Below, piece after piece: positions 1 to 8,094 of a stretch of 64,000 nt of DNA. The notes under the pieces were generated by a model that worked only from the letters and a program-made list of their open reading frames with translations, searched no databases and was not told where the DNA came from. Positions within the stretch are counted from its first letter, which is position 1. Every line of letters starts with the position of its first letter. A program made the translations under genes and the position numbers. This stretch comes from Pseudoxanthomonas koreensis_A (lineage in GTDB: Bacteria; Pseudomonadota; Gammaproteobacteria; Xanthomonadales; Xanthomonadaceae). The stretch covers positions 682,001-746,000 of the forward strand of contig NZ_CP169056.1 of the NCBI RefSeq assembly GCF_041890415.1, read 5' to 3'.

Positions 1-410
1 GGACCGCATACGAGGTCCGGCTCAGCGCCCCGGTCACGCGCCAGGGCTGGCGGCTGCTGGGCGACACCCGCGGCCAGGGTGCCCGCCTGGAAGGGCTGGG
101 CGGCGGCCCGCGCGAAGGCGAGGATGCCGAACGCCTGCTGCGCGAGGCTGCCGGCTGGGAGATTCCAGTCACCCTGCTGGCCGACTGGGCGCGCGGCATC
201 GAAGCGCAGGGCGCGCACCCGGAAGTGGCCCTGTATGCGGCCGACGGCCGCCTGCGCCAGCTGCGCCAACAGGGCTGGACGATTCACTACCGGGACTGGT
301 CCGGGCAAGGTGCCGACGGCCAGCCGCCGCTGCCGCGCCGGATCGAGGCCGACAACGGCACGGCGCGGGTGAAGCTGCTGGTGGACCACTGGGAGTTCGA
401 CCCACCATGA
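1..410 (+). CDS. lolB: Outer-membrane lipoprotein LolB, C-terminal part
   Basis: The window opens inside a gene whose last 135 residues are visible, read from base 3 to the TGA at 408-410. LolB accepts lipoproteins from the periplasmic carrier LolA and inserts them into the inner leaflet of the outer membrane. The visible part has the GWRLLGD..GQ..LEG and GW.I.Y..W segments and the closing KLL.DHWEF expected for LolB, but the lipobox lies outside the window. The stop codon overlaps the ispE start in an ATGA junction, so the two are probably translationally coupled. lolB immediately upstream of ispE is the common gammaproteobacterial order, and the call leans partly on that. Confidence 0.85.
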   Translation, partial: TAYEVRLSAPVTRQGWRLLGDTRGQGARLEGLGGGPREGEDAERLLREAAGWEIPVTLLADWARGIEAQGAHPEVALYAADGRLRQLRQQGWTIHYRDWSGQGADGQPPLPRRIEADNGTARVKLLVDHWEFDPP

Positions 411-1279
411 CCGCACCCCCGTGCGCAGGCTGGTCGGAGTGGCCGGCCCCGGCAAAGCTGAACCTGTTCCTGCGCATCACCGGCCGTCGCGACGACGGAT
501 ACCACGACCTGCAGACCGTCTTCCGGCTGCTGGACTGGGGCGACCGGATCCGGCTCAGGGTCCGCGGCGACGGCCGGATCGAGCGCCACGGAGGGCTGCT
601 GCCCGGCGTGGCCGCTGACGAGGACCTGGCCGTGCGGGCCGCGCACCTGCTCAGGCAGGAGGCCGATTGTCCCCATGGCGCGGACATCGTCGTCGAAAAG
701 CGCATCCCCCTGGGAGGCGGCTTCGGCGGTGGCTCGTCGGACGCTGCGACCGTGCTGTGCGCCCTGGACCGGCTCTGGGGCCTGGACCTGGGCGAGGACC
801 GGCTGGCCGCGCTGGGGTTGCGCCTGGGTGCGGACGTGCCGGTGTTCGTGCGCGGCCGCAGCGCCTGGGCCGAGGGCCTGGGCGAACGGCTGGTTCCGCT
901 GGACCTGGCGCCGGCCTGGTACGTGCTGGTTGACCCGGGTGTACACGTGGCCACCGCCGAGCTGTTCTGCAGCCCGGATTTGACGCGTCATGCCCGGCCC
1001 GCGAAAATAGCCGACTTCGTTGCGGGAACGGTGCTCGACAATGCGTTCGAGCCGGTCCTGCGCCGCCGCGAACCGCCTGTGCAGGCGGCATTCGACGCGC
1101 TGGCGCGGATTGGCCTGCCGCGCCTGACCGGCACTGGCAGCGGATGCTTCGTCGAGTTCGTTGATCGCGCCGGTGCGGATGACGCACTGGCGCGGTTGCC
1201 GCGCGGGCTGCGCGCCTGGGTCGCGGCCGGCGTGACCGAGTCACCGCTGCGGGCCGCTCTGGCGCGTCCGCATGTGTAA
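407..1279 (+). CDS. ispE: 4-diphosphocytidyl-2-C-methyl-D-erythritol kinase
   Basis: A 290-residue cytosolic GHMP-family kinase of the non-mevalonate (MEP) isoprenoid pathway. It phosphorylates the 2-hydroxyl of CDP-methylerythritol with ATP. The N-terminal PAPAKLNLFL segment (13-22) contains the catalytic lysine. The glycine-rich ATP loop PLGGGFGGGSSDAA sits at 101-114, and GADVPVFVRG at about 141-150 carries the catalytic aspartate. The third GHMP motif, TGTGSGCFVEF, is near the C-terminus. Length is normal for IspE. The start overlaps lolB by four bases, and a tRNA-Gln gene begins three bases after the stop, so ispE and the tRNA may share a transcript. Confidence 0.97.
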   Translation: MTAPPCAGWSEWPAPAKLNLFLRITGRRDDGYHDLQTVFRLLDWGDRIRLRVRGDGRIERHGGLLPGVAADEDLAVRAAHLLRQEADCPHGADIVVEKRIPLGGGFGGGSSDAATVLCALDRLWGLDLGEDRLAALGLRLGADVPVFVRGRSAWAEGLGERLVPLDLAPAWYVLVDPGVHVATAELFCSPDLTRHARPAKIADFVAGTVLDNAFEPVLRRREPPVQAAFDALARIGLPRLTGTGSGCFVEFVDRAGADDALARLPRGLRAWVAAGVTESPLRAALARPHV

Positions 1280-1282
1280 TCC

Positions 1283-1359
1283 AGGGGCGTCGCCAAGAGG
1301 TCCAAGGCACCGGGTTTTGATCCCGGCATTCGCAGGTTCGAATCCTGCCGCCCCTGCCA
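1283..1359 (+). tRNA. tRNA-Gln (anticodon TTG)
   Basis: The 77 bases fold as a cloverleaf. The acceptor strand AGGGGCG (1283-1289) pairs with CGCCCCT (1349-1355), the discriminator is G, and CCA is encoded at 1357-1359. The anticodon loop TTTTGAT is closed by CCGGG/CCCGG and shows TTG at positions 34-36. The T arm has the GGTTCGAATCC pattern. It lies between ispE and prs, a conserved position in gammaproteobacteria. Confidence 0.97.
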
Positions 1360-1364
1360 GGCTC

Positions 1365-1401
1365 GCCCGCGGCCTTTCGCGGGCACCGCGCCAAGGCGCG
1401 G
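1365..1401 (+). other. Two back-to-back hairpins after tRNA-Gln
   Basis: The first hairpin pairs GCCCGCG (1365-1371) with CGCGGGC (1378-1384) around a six-base loop. The second pairs CCGCGC (1386-1391) with GCGCGG (1396-1401) around CAAG. They begin six bases after the tRNA CCA end and lie 70 to 106 bases before prs. There is no T-tract, so they look more like a tRNA 3' processing or mRNA 5' stabilising structure than a classical terminator. Confidence 0.5.
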
Positions 1402-1471
1402 CGCTCCACCAGGCCCAGTTTGTGGCCTTCCATCCGCCCACTGACTGTAGCTGCCGCCGAAAATGAAGAAG

Positions 1472-2431
1472 ATGCAAGAAGATCGCAACCTGCTCATCTT
1501 CACCGGCAATGCCAACAAGTGCCTGGCTGCGAGCATCTGCCGCGAACTGGGCGTGCGCCCGGGCAAGGCGCTGGTCACCACGTTCTCCGACGGTGAGGTC
1601 CAGGTCGAGATCGAGGAGAACGTGCGCCGCCAGGAAGTGTTCGTGATCCAGCCCACCTGTGCGCCGGCGGCCGAGAACCTGATGGAACTGCTGGTGCTGA
1701 TCGACGCGCTCAAGCGCGCCAGCGCCGCCAGCGTCACCGCCGTGGTGCCGTACTTCGGCTACTCGCGCCAGGACCGCCGCCCGCGCTCCTCGCGGGTGCC
1801 GATCACCGCCAAGGTCGCGGCCAAGATGTTCACCTCGGTCGGGGCCGACCGGGTGCTCACCGTCGACCTTCACGCCGACCAGATCCAGGGCTTTTTCGAC
1901 ATCCCGGTCGACAACGTATACGCTTCGCCGCTGCTTCTGGCCGACATCTGGCGGGCGCACGGCACCGAGAACCTGATCGTGGTGTCGCCGGACGTGGGTG
2001 GCGTGGTCCGCGCCCGTGCCGTTGCCAAGCGCCTGGACGACGCCGATCTGGCGATCATCGACAAGCGCCGGCCGCGCGCGAACGTGTCCACGGTGATGAA
2101 CATCATCGGCGACGTGTCCGGCAAGACCTGCGTGCTGGTGGACGACATCGTCGATACCGCCGGCACCCTGTGTTCGGCCGCCGTCGCGCTCAAGGCGCAG
2201 GGCGCGACCAAGGTGGTCGCGTACTGCACCCATCCGGTGCTGTCCGGCCCGGCGGTGGACAACCTCACCGGCTCGGAGCTGGACGAGCTGGTGGTGACCG
2301 ATACGATCCCGCTGTCGCCGGCCGCGCGCGCCTGCGACCGCATCCGCCAGGTCAGCGTGGCCGAGTTGCTGGCCGAGACCATCCGCCGTATCGCCTTCGG
2401 CGAGTCGGTCAGCTCGCTGTACGTGGATTGA
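1472..2431 (+). CDS. prs: Ribose-phosphate diphosphokinase (PRPP synthetase)
   Basis: Makes phosphoribosyl pyrophosphate from ribose 5-phosphate and ATP for purine, pyrimidine, NAD, histidine and tryptophan synthesis; cytosolic class I enzyme. With the ATG at 1472 it is 319 residues. The flexible catalytic loop YFGYSRQDRR is at about 94-103, the VDLHADQIQGFF metal/ATP region at 131-142, and the PRPP-binding loop DDIVDTAGT at 224-232. A second in-frame ATG lies nine bases upstream (1463, 322 residues). I prefer 1472 because family members start MQ.DRNLL.FSGNAN, but the RBS does not decide it. The gene follows tRNA-Gln and precedes rplY, the standard order. Confidence 0.96.
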   Translation: MQEDRNLLIFTGNANKCLAASICRELGVRPGKALVTTFSDGEVQVEIEENVRRQEVFVIQPTCAPAAENLMELLVLIDALKRASAASVTAVVPYFGYSRQDRRPRSSRVPITAKVAAKMFTSVGADRVLTVDLHADQIQGFFDIPVDNVYASPLLLADIWRAHGTENLIVVSPDVGGVVRARAVAKRLDDADLAIIDKRRPRANVSTVMNIIGDVSGKTCVLVDDIVDTAGTLCSAAVALKAQGATKVVAYCTHPVLSGPAVDNLTGSELDELVVTDTIPLSPAARACDRIRQVSVAELLAETIRRIAFGESVSSLYVD

Positions 2432-2514
2432 AGCGTTCCCATTCGGCTCCTCTGGTCGCGGAAGAGCCACCCAAGCCGCTGCAAGGCGGTTCATCAACCT
2501 AGGTAGTGAAGAAA

Positions 2515-3135
2515 ATGGCAATTCATGTGATCAACGTCGAACGTCGCGAGGACGAGGGCAAGGGTGCGAGCCGCCGCCTGCGTCGCGACGGCAAGGTGCC
2601 GGCCATCGTGTATGGCGGCGAACTCAAGCCGGTCGGCATCCAGCTGGACCACGAAAAGCTGTGGCTGGCCAGCCAGAACGAGTGGTTCTACTCCTCGATC
2701 CTGGACCTGAGCCTGGGCGGCGACGTGCAGAAGGTCCTGCTGCGCGATCTGCAGCGCCACCCGTACAAGCAGCAGATCCTGCACGTGGACTTCCAGCGCG
2801 TGAACGAGAACGAGATCCTGCGTGCCGCCGTGCAGCTGCACCTGGTCAACGGCGAGAAGTCGCCGGCCGGCAAGATCGCCGGCGTGGTGATCATGCACGA
2901 GCTGACCGAAGTGACCGTGTCCTGCCTGCCCAAGGACCTGCCCGAGTCGATCCAGGTCGACCTGTCCGACCTGGCGGTCGGCGCGGTGGTCCATCTGTCC
3001 GACCTGAAGCTTCCGGCCGGCGTGGAAATCCCGCAGCTGAAGCTGGGCAAGGAGCACGACGTGGCCGTGGTCGTGGCCAAGCACGCGCGTGTCGAGGAAG
3101 AGCCGGCCGCCGACGCGGACGAAGAGCAGAAGTAA
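2515..3135 (+). CDS. rplY: 50S ribosomal protein L25/general stress protein Ctc
   Basis: This 206-residue long-form L25 binds 5S rRNA in the large subunit. The N-terminal L25 domain is followed by a Ctc-type beta domain (from about residue 95) and an acidic tail. The start is the ATG at 2515 (MAIHVINVERRE), preceded by a purine-rich GTGAAGAAA stretch. An in-frame GTG nine bases upstream would add only Met-Lys-Lys and is not needed. It lies 83 bases after prs and 53 bases before pth, the common prs-rplY-pth arrangement. Confidence 0.95.
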   Translation: MAIHVINVERREDEGKGASRRLRRDGKVPAIVYGGELKPVGIQLDHEKLWLASQNEWFYSSILDLSLGGDVQKVLLRDLQRHPYKQQILHVDFQRVNENEILRAAVQLHLVNGEKSPAGKIAGVVIMHELTEVTVSCLPKDLPESIQVDLSDLAVGAVVHLSDLKLPAGVEIPQLKLGKEHDVAVVVAKHARVEEEPAADADEEQK

Positions 3136-3188
3136 GCGTTGCCGCTTCCGCCCGGTCCGCCGGGCGGAAGCCGCGGTGCCTTCCTGGA

Positions 3189-3770
3189 ATGGCTGGACTT
3201 CGCCTCATCGTCGGGCTCGGCAACCCCGGGCCGGAGCATGCCAACACCCGGCACAACGCCGGGTTTCGTTTGGCCGATGCCCTGGTCGCGCGCTCGGGCG
3301 CGCGCTTCGGGCTGGAGCCGAAGCTGTTCGGCGAGACCGCCAGGGTCGACCTGGGCGATCGCAGCGTGTGGGTGCTCAAGCCGGCCACCTTCATGAACCT
3401 GTCCGGCAAGTCGGTGGCCGCCGCGCTGCGGTACTGGAAGTTCGCACCCGACGAAGCGCTGCTGGTACACGATGAACTGGACCTGCCGCCCGGCGCGGCA
3501 CGGCTGAAGTTCGATGGCGGCCACGGGGGCCAGAACGGCCTGCGCGACACCATCACCCACCTGGGCCATGGCGGGTTCCACAGGTTGCGCATCGGCATCG
3601 GCCATCCCGGGCACAAGGATCGCGTCACCAGTTGGGTCCTGGGCCGCGCCGGCAAGGACGACCAGATCCTGATCGACCGCGCCATCGACGATGCCATCGA
3701 CGTGCTTCCGCTGGCCGTGGCGGGCGACGTCAACGAGGCGATGAAACGGCTGCACACGAGCAGGGATTAG
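3189..3770 (+). CDS. pth: Peptidyl-tRNA hydrolase
   Basis: A 193-residue esterase that frees tRNA from peptidyl-tRNAs that drop off the ribosome. The N-terminal fold signature VGLGNPG (8-14) is followed by the catalytic histidine in TRHNAGF (His22). HDELDLPPG holds the catalytic aspartate, and GGHGGQNGLR forms the tRNA-binding loop. The reading frame extends upstream through rplY, but the ATG at 3189 gives the family length and N-terminus. The RBS is weak (CTGGA), so coupling with the rplY transcript is likely. Confidence 0.96.
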   Translation: MAGLRLIVGLGNPGPEHANTRHNAGFRLADALVARSGARFGLEPKLFGETARVDLGDRSVWVLKPATFMNLSGKSVAAALRYWKFAPDEALLVHDELDLPPGAARLKFDGGHGGQNGLRDTITHLGHGGFHRLRIGIGHPGHKDRVTSWVLGRAGKDDQILIDRAIDDAIDVLPLAVAGDVNEAMKRLHTSRD

Positions 3771-3772
3771 TG

Positions 3773-3828
3773 ATTGGGGATTCGGGATTGGCGCGTACGC
3801 CGGCAATCCCGAATCCCGAATCCCCAAT
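3773..3828. repeat. Extragenic inverted repeat built from CCCGAAT heptamers
   Basis: Between pth and ychF an 18-base arm (3773-3790) faces a 25-base arm (3804-3828) across a 13-base spacer. The arms are reverse complements except that the right arm carries one additional 7-base unit, CCCGAAT. The repeat unit is therefore an ATTCGGG/CCCGAAT heptamer that has expanded or contracted. A related, more degenerate copy lies between rpoB and rpoC (15182-15259). The structure could form a hairpin in the pth-ychF transcript. Confidence 0.75.
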
Positions 3829-3844
3829 TCCGGATCTCATCAAG

Positions 3845-4936
3845 ATGGGCATCAAATGCGGCATCGTCGGCCTGCCGAACGTCGGCAAGTCGACCCTGTT
3901 CAACGCGCTGACCAAGGCGGGCATTGCGGCCGCCAACTTCCCGTTCTGCACGATCGAGCCGAACGTGGGCGTGGTTCCGGTGCCGGACCCGCGGTTGAAC
4001 CAGTTGGCGCAGATCATCAATCCGCAGAAGGTCGTGCCGACCGCCGTGGAGTTCGTGGACATCGCCGGCCTGGTCGCAGGCGCGGCCAGCGGCGAGGGCC
4101 TGGGCAACAAGTTCCTGGCCCACATCCGCGAGGTCGATGCGATCACCCACGTGGTGCGCTGCTTCGAGCACGGCGACATCATCCATGTCGCCGGCAAGGT
4201 CGATCCGATCTCCGACATCGACACCATCGACACCGAGCTGGCCCTGGCCGACCTGGACAGCGTGGAGAAGGCGCTCAACCGCGCCGAGCGCGCGGCCAAG
4301 GGCGGCGACAAGGAGGCGATCGCACGCAAGCCGGTGCTGCTCAAGCTGCAGGCCGCGCTGGCCGAGGGCCGGGCCGGGCGCCAGGCCGGTCTGGACGACG
4401 AGGAGAAGGCGCTGGTGCGCGACCTGTTCCTGCTCACCCTCAAGCCGGTGCTGTACATCGCCAACGTGCTCGAGGACGGCTTCGACGACAACCCGCACCT
4501 GGAGTCCGTGCGCGCGCGTGCCGCCGCCGAGGGTGCCGAGGTGGTGCCGGTGTCGGCGGCCATCGAGGAGGAGCTGGCGCAACTGGACGACGCCGACCGT
4601 GACGCCTTCCTGGCCGACCTCGGCCTGGACGAGCCGGGCCTGAACCGGGTGATCCGTGCCGCCTACAAGCTGCTGGGCCTGCAGACGTACTTCACCGCCG
4701 GGGTGAAGGAGGTCCGCGCCTGGACCGTGAAGGCCGGGGCCACCGCGCCGCAGGCCGCCGCGGTGATCCACACCGACTTCGAAAAGGGCTTCATCCGGGC
4801 CGAAACCATCGCCTTCGACGACTTCATCCGGTACAAGGGCGAGGCCGGAGCGCGCGAGGCCGGGCGCATGCGCCTGGAGGGCAAGGAATACCGGGTCCAG
4901 GAAGGCGATGTGCTGCATTTCCGCTTCAACGTCTGA
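3845..4936 (+). CDS. ychF: Redox-regulated ribosome-binding ATPase YchF
   Basis: A 363-residue Obg-family P-loop ATPase that associates with ribosomes and acts in the oxidative stress response. The G1 loop GLPNVGKST is at 9-17, followed by the Switch II region DIAGLVAGA. The nucleotide-specificity motif is NVLE (in YIANVLEDGFDDN) rather than NKxD, which fits the ATP preference known for YchF. A TGS domain lies at the C-terminus. The start is the ATG at 3845 giving MGIKCGIVGLP; upstream in-frame codons run into the repeat element and are unlikely to be coding. Confidence 0.96.
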   Translation: MGIKCGIVGLPNVGKSTLFNALTKAGIAAANFPFCTIEPNVGVVPVPDPRLNQLAQIINPQKVVPTAVEFVDIAGLVAGAASGEGLGNKFLAHIREVDAITHVVRCFEHGDIIHVAGKVDPISDIDTIDTELALADLDSVEKALNRAERAAKGGDKEAIARKPVLLKLQAALAEGRAGRQAGLDDEEKALVRDLFLLTLKPVLYIANVLEDGFDDNPHLESVRARAAAEGAEVVPVSAAIEEELAQLDDADRDAFLADLGLDEPGLNRVIRAAYKLLGLQTYFTAGVKEVRAWTVKAGATAPQAAAVIHTDFEKGFIRAETIAFDDFIRYKGEAGAREAGRMRLEGKEYRVQEGDVLHFRFNV

Positions 4937-4962
4937 CCTTGCCGCCGGAGCGCGCCGATGCG

Positions 4963-4991
4963 TTGACATCGGCTTCGGGGGTGGTCAGAAT
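4963..4991 (+). promoter_or_regulatory. Promoter for the tRNA-Tyr/Gly/Thr-tuf operon
   Basis: A perfect -35 TTGACA (4963-4968) is followed after 17 bases by CAGAAT (4986-4991). This would start transcription about 40 bases before tRNA-Tyr. A tyr-gly-thr tRNA cluster followed by tuf is the classic tufB operon layout, so one promoter for the whole cluster is expected here. Confidence 0.7.
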
Positions 4992-5039
4992 TGAGGGCTG
5001 TTTCACCCCGGTTGCATTTGTTGGCCGGCGGGAAATTCC

Positions 5040-5125
5040 GGAGGGATACCCAAGCGGCCAACGGGGGCAGACTGTAAATCTGCTGGCTTACGCCTTCGGT
5101 GGTTCGAATCCACCTCCCTCCACCA
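5040..5125 (+). tRNA. tRNA-Tyr (anticodon GTA)
   Basis: An 86-base class II tRNA with a long variable arm. GGAGGGA (5040-5046) pairs with TCCCTCC (5115-5121), the discriminator is A and CCA is encoded at 5123-5125. The anticodon loop CTGTAAA between GCAGA and TCTGC shows GTA. It is the first gene of the tRNA-tuf operon. Confidence 0.97.
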
Positions 5126-5195
5126 GGTTTTTGCAGTGCGGTACCGGAACATCGTGGCAACACCCGGAGCGGTCGGCCGGGTAGCGGTTCCCCTC

Positions 5196-5269
<74 letters not shown>

Positions 5270-5308
5270 TTGCGCCGCGCCCGTTGTTCCATGCAGTAGC
5301 AGTTTCAC

Positions 5309-5384
5309 GCTCACGTAGCTCAGTCGGTAGAGCACCTCCTTGGTAAGGAGGAGGTCGAAGGTTCGATTCCTTTCGTGAGCACCA
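5309..5384 (+). tRNA. tRNA-Thr (anticodon GGT)
   Basis: A 76-base cloverleaf. GCTCACG (5309-5315) pairs with CGTGAGC (5374-5380), the discriminator is A and CCA is encoded at 5382-5384. The anticodon loop TTGGTAA between CCTCC and GGAGG shows GGT. It is the last tRNA before tuf, 95 bases upstream of the tuf start. Confidence 0.97.
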
Positions 5385-5479
5385 TCTTCTCCGTCGCCCC
5401 TGCGGGTGGCGGACACGCGGGAAGCCCTTCACCCGGGCTACCGGTTCCAAGACAACCCCGATATCGAGAAGAAGCAGCC

Positions 5480-6670
5480 ATGGCCAAGGGTAAGTTCGAG
5501 CGCACCAAGCCCCACGTGAACGTGGGCACGATCGGTCACGTTGACCACGGCAAGACGACGCTGACGGCGGCGCTGACGAAGATCGGCGCTGAGCGTTTTG
5601 GCGGCGAGTTCAAGGCGTACGACCAGATCGACATGGCGCCGGAAGAGAAGGCGCGTGGCATCACGATCTCGACCTCGCACGTGGAGTACGAGTCCCCGAC
5701 GCGCCACTACGCGCACGTGGACTGCCCGGGTCACGCCGACTACGTGAAGAACATGATCACCGGTGCTGCGCAGATGGACGGCGCGATCCTGGTGTGTTCG
5801 GCCGCTGACGGTCCGATGCCGCAGACGCGCGAGCACATCCTGCTGGCCCGCCAGGTGGGCGTGCCGTACATCGTTGTCTTCCTGAACAAGGCGGACATGG
5901 TGGACGACGCCGAGCTGCTGGAGCTGGTGGAGATGGAAGTACGCGAGCTGCTGAGCAAGTACGACTTCCCGGGCGACGACACCCCGATCGTGAAGGGTTC
6001 GGCGCTCAAGGCGCTGGAAGGCGACCAGTCCGAGATTGGCGTGCCGGCGATCCTGCAGCTGGTGGAGGCACTGGACACCTACATCCCGACGCCCGAGCGC
6101 GACGTGGACAAGGCGTTCCTGATGCCGGTGGAGGACGTGTTCTCCATTTCGGGTCGCGGCACGGTGGTGACCGGGCGCATCGAGCGCGGGATCATCAAGG
6201 TGGGCGACGAAGTGGAGATCGTGGGCATCCGTCCGACGGCCAAGAGCACGGTGACGGGCGTTGAGATGTTCCGCAAGCTGCTGGACCAGGGCCAGGCGGG
6301 CGACAACGCGGGCCTGCTGCTGCGCGGCACCAAGCGTGACGAGGTGGAGCGCGGCCAGGTGCTGTGCAAGCCGGGTTCGATCAAGCCGCACACCGACTTC
6401 GAGGCCGAGGTGTACGTGCTGAGCAAGGACGAGGGTGGCCGTCATACCCCGTTCTTCAAGGGCTACCGTCCGCAGTTCTACTTCCGCACCACCGACATCA
6501 CCGGCGCCTGCGAGCTGCCGGAGGGTGTGGAGATGGTGATGCCGGGCGACAACGTGAAGATGGCGGTGTCGCTGATCAACCCGGTGGCGATGGACGAAGG
6601 CCTGCGCTTCGCGATCCGCGAAGGCGGCCGTACCGTCGGCGCCGGCGTGGTGGCCAAGATCATCAAGTAA
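5480..6670 (+). CDS. tuf: Elongation factor Tu, copy 1 (tufB position)
   Basis: A 396-residue translational GTPase that delivers aminoacyl-tRNA to the ribosomal A site. The G1 loop GHVDHGKT is at 19-26, followed by DCPGH (G3) and NKAD (G4). Beta-barrel domains 2 and 3 follow. The true start is the ATG at 5480, identical to copy 2; upstream in-frame sequence covers the tRNA-Thr end and is not coding. Reading the two copies side by side, I count nine base differences in 1191 and one amino-acid change (Glu288 here, Asp288 in copy 2). Purine-rich GAAGAAGCAG serves as the RBS. Confidence 0.98.
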   Translation: MAKGKFERTKPHVNVGTIGHVDHGKTTLTAALTKIGAERFGGEFKAYDQIDMAPEEKARGITISTSHVEYESPTRHYAHVDCPGHADYVKNMITGAAQMDGAILVCSAADGPMPQTREHILLARQVGVPYIVVFLNKADMVDDAELLELVEMEVRELLSKYDFPGDDTPIVKGSALKALEGDQSEIGVPAILQLVEALDTYIPTPERDVDKAFLMPVEDVFSISGRGTVVTGRIERGIIKVGDEVEIVGIRPTAKSTVTGVEMFRKLLDQGQAGDNAGLLLRGTKRDEVERGQVLCKPGSIKPHTDFEAEVYVLSKDEGGRHTPFFKGYRPQFYFRTTDITGACELPEGVEMVMPGDNVKMAVSLINPVAMDEGLRFAIREGGRTVGAGVVAKIIK

Positions 6671-6684
6671 GCCCATGCGGACCC

Positions 6685-6703
6685 CCGGCGACGGGTTCGC
6701 CGG
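6685..6703 (+). terminator. Hairpin after tuf copy 1
   Basis: CCGGCGA (6685-6691) pairs with TCGCCGG (6697-6703) around a five-base loop, fifteen bases after the tuf stop. No T-tract follows, so it may be a processing or partial terminator site before tRNA-Trp. A second, bulged hairpin follows at about 6709-6746. Confidence 0.4.
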
Positions 6704-6774
6704 AAAGCGCGAAGGGCGGGCCGGAACCACGGTCCGCCTTCGCCGTCTAAGGGAAGGCAAGGTTTCAGCAACGT

Positions 6775-6850
<76 letters not shown>

Positions 6851-6910
6851 CTTCCCGACAAGCCTGCGGCCGGCTTCCAGGGCCGCAACGGTAACGAGAG
6901 CGACAGCCAC

Positions 6911-7324
6911 TTGAACAGCAAGACCGATTCGGCCCAGTCCACCGCCAGCAGTGGCGAGGTCATCAAGTACGTGCTGGCCGCACTGCTGGTGCTTGCCGGC
7001 CTGTTCGTCTGGTTCTGGTTTTCCTCGCCCGAGCGCGGGGCCGGGCTTGGCGACTGGTCCGGTCCGCTGCGCGGACTGGCGGTGGCTGCCGGCGTGGTGG
7101 CGGGCGCCCTGGTATTCCTGACCAGCCAGCGCGGGCACGACCTGCGCGAGTTCCTGGCCGAATCGCGCTTCGAGTTGCGCAAGGTCGTCTGGCCGACCCG
7201 CCAGGAGGCCACCAGCATGACCTGGGTCGTGATTGCCGTGGTGGTGATCCTGAGCCTGATCCTGGCCGGCTTCGATTTCGTCGTGAAGTGGGCGATCGAA
7301 CTGTTCCTGAACCTGGGTCGCTGA
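6911..7324 (+). CDS. secE: Preprotein translocase subunit SecE
   Basis: A 137-residue inner-membrane subunit that clamps SecY in the SecYEG channel. Three hydrophobic segments are visible, at about 19-36, 56-75 and 106-130, as in the three-helix E. coli form. The conserved amphipathic helix FELRKVVWPTRQE precedes the last one. No ATG is available near the expected N-terminus. I chose the TTG at 6911 (MNSKTDSAQ) because relatives begin MNSK; the in-frame region upstream overlaps tRNA-Trp and cannot be coding. secE-nusG are separated by 13 bases. Confidence 0.9.
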   Translation: MNSKTDSAQSTASSGEVIKYVLAALLVLAGLFVWFWFSSPERGAGLGDWSGPLRGLAVAAGVVAGALVFLTSQRGHDLREFLAESRFELRKVVWPTRQEATSMTWVVIAVVVILSLILAGFDFVVKWAIELFLNLGR

Positions 7325-7337
7325 GGAGAATGTCGCA

Positions 7338-7895
7338 GTGAAGCGCTGGTACGTGGTCCACGCCTATTCCGGTTTCGAGAAGTCCGTCGCGCAGGCGTTG
7401 CGCGATCGCATCGTGCGCGCCGGCATGGAAGACCGTTTCGGCGATGTGCTGGTGCCGACCGAAGAAGTGGTGGAGATGCGTGCCGGCCAGAAGCGCCGTT
7501 CCGAGCGCAAGTTCTTCCCGGGCTATGTCCTGGTGCAGATCGAGACCCACGACGAGGCTGGCATCCCCCGCATCGACAGCGAGAGCTGGCACCTGGTCAA
7601 GGAGACCTCCAAGGTCATGGGTTTCATCGGCGGTACCGCCGATCGCCCGCTGCCGATCAGCGATGACGAGGCCGATGCAATCCTGCAGCGCGTGCAGGAA
7701 GGCGTGGAGAAGCCGCGCCCGAAGGTGCTGTTCGAGCCGGGCCAGATGGTCCGGGTCAACGACGGCCCGTTCAACGACTTCAACGGCGTAGTCGAGGAAG
7801 TCAACTACGAGAAGAGCCGCCTGCGCGTGGCGGTGCTGATCTTCGGCCGCTCAACCCCGGTGGAGCTGGAGTTCGGCCAGGTCGAGAAGGCCTGA
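7338..7895 (+). CDS. nusG: Transcription termination/antitermination factor NusG
   Basis: A 185-residue NusG that binds RNA polymerase across the clamp, suppresses pausing and links to Rho or to S10 of the lead ribosome. The NGN domain (RWYVVHAYSGFEK...FFPGYVLV) fills roughly the first 110 residues. A KOW domain (PGQMVRVNDGPFNDFNG) lies near the C-terminus. The start is GTG at 7338 with a good GAGGAGA RBS eight bases upstream; the nearby ATG at 7330 is out of frame. Confidence 0.97.
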   Translation: MKRWYVVHAYSGFEKSVAQALRDRIVRAGMEDRFGDVLVPTEEVVEMRAGQKRRSERKFFPGYVLVQIETHDEAGIPRIDSESWHLVKETSKVMGFIGGTADRPLPISDDEADAILQRVQEGVEKPRPKVLFEPGQMVRVNDGPFNDFNGVVEEVNYEKSRLRVAVLIFGRSTPVELEFGQVEKA

Positions 7896-7925
7896 CCGGC
7901 GCGGCCTGCGCCGCGGCAAAAAGCT

Positions 7926-7964
7926 TGCTACAATGCCCGGCTTCCTGCCTGGAATCGCCGGGCA
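7926..7964 (+). promoter_or_regulatory. Extended -10 promoter and overlapping palindrome upstream of rplK
   Basis: TGC-TACAAT (7926-7934) is a good extended -10 element without a recognisable -35. TGCCCGGC (7934-7941) and GCCGGGCA (7957-7964) form a perfect 8-bp inverted repeat across 15 bases, beginning at the last base of the -10. The palindrome could be an operator or the end of the nusG transcript. The remaining 130 bases before rplK would be leader RNA, where L1 feedback on rplKA is expected from other bacteria, but I cannot identify the L1 site. Confidence 0.5.
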
Positions 7965-8094
7965 TGCGCGTCGGCCGCCGTCCAGGCGGCCTCCTGCGTG
8001 ATGTTTTCAAGTGTCGACGCGACGCCGGGACGCGTGAGTCCTTCCCGGAACGATGGGGAGCCCGCATGGGCGCTTGCACCCGGAGAGCATTGAA

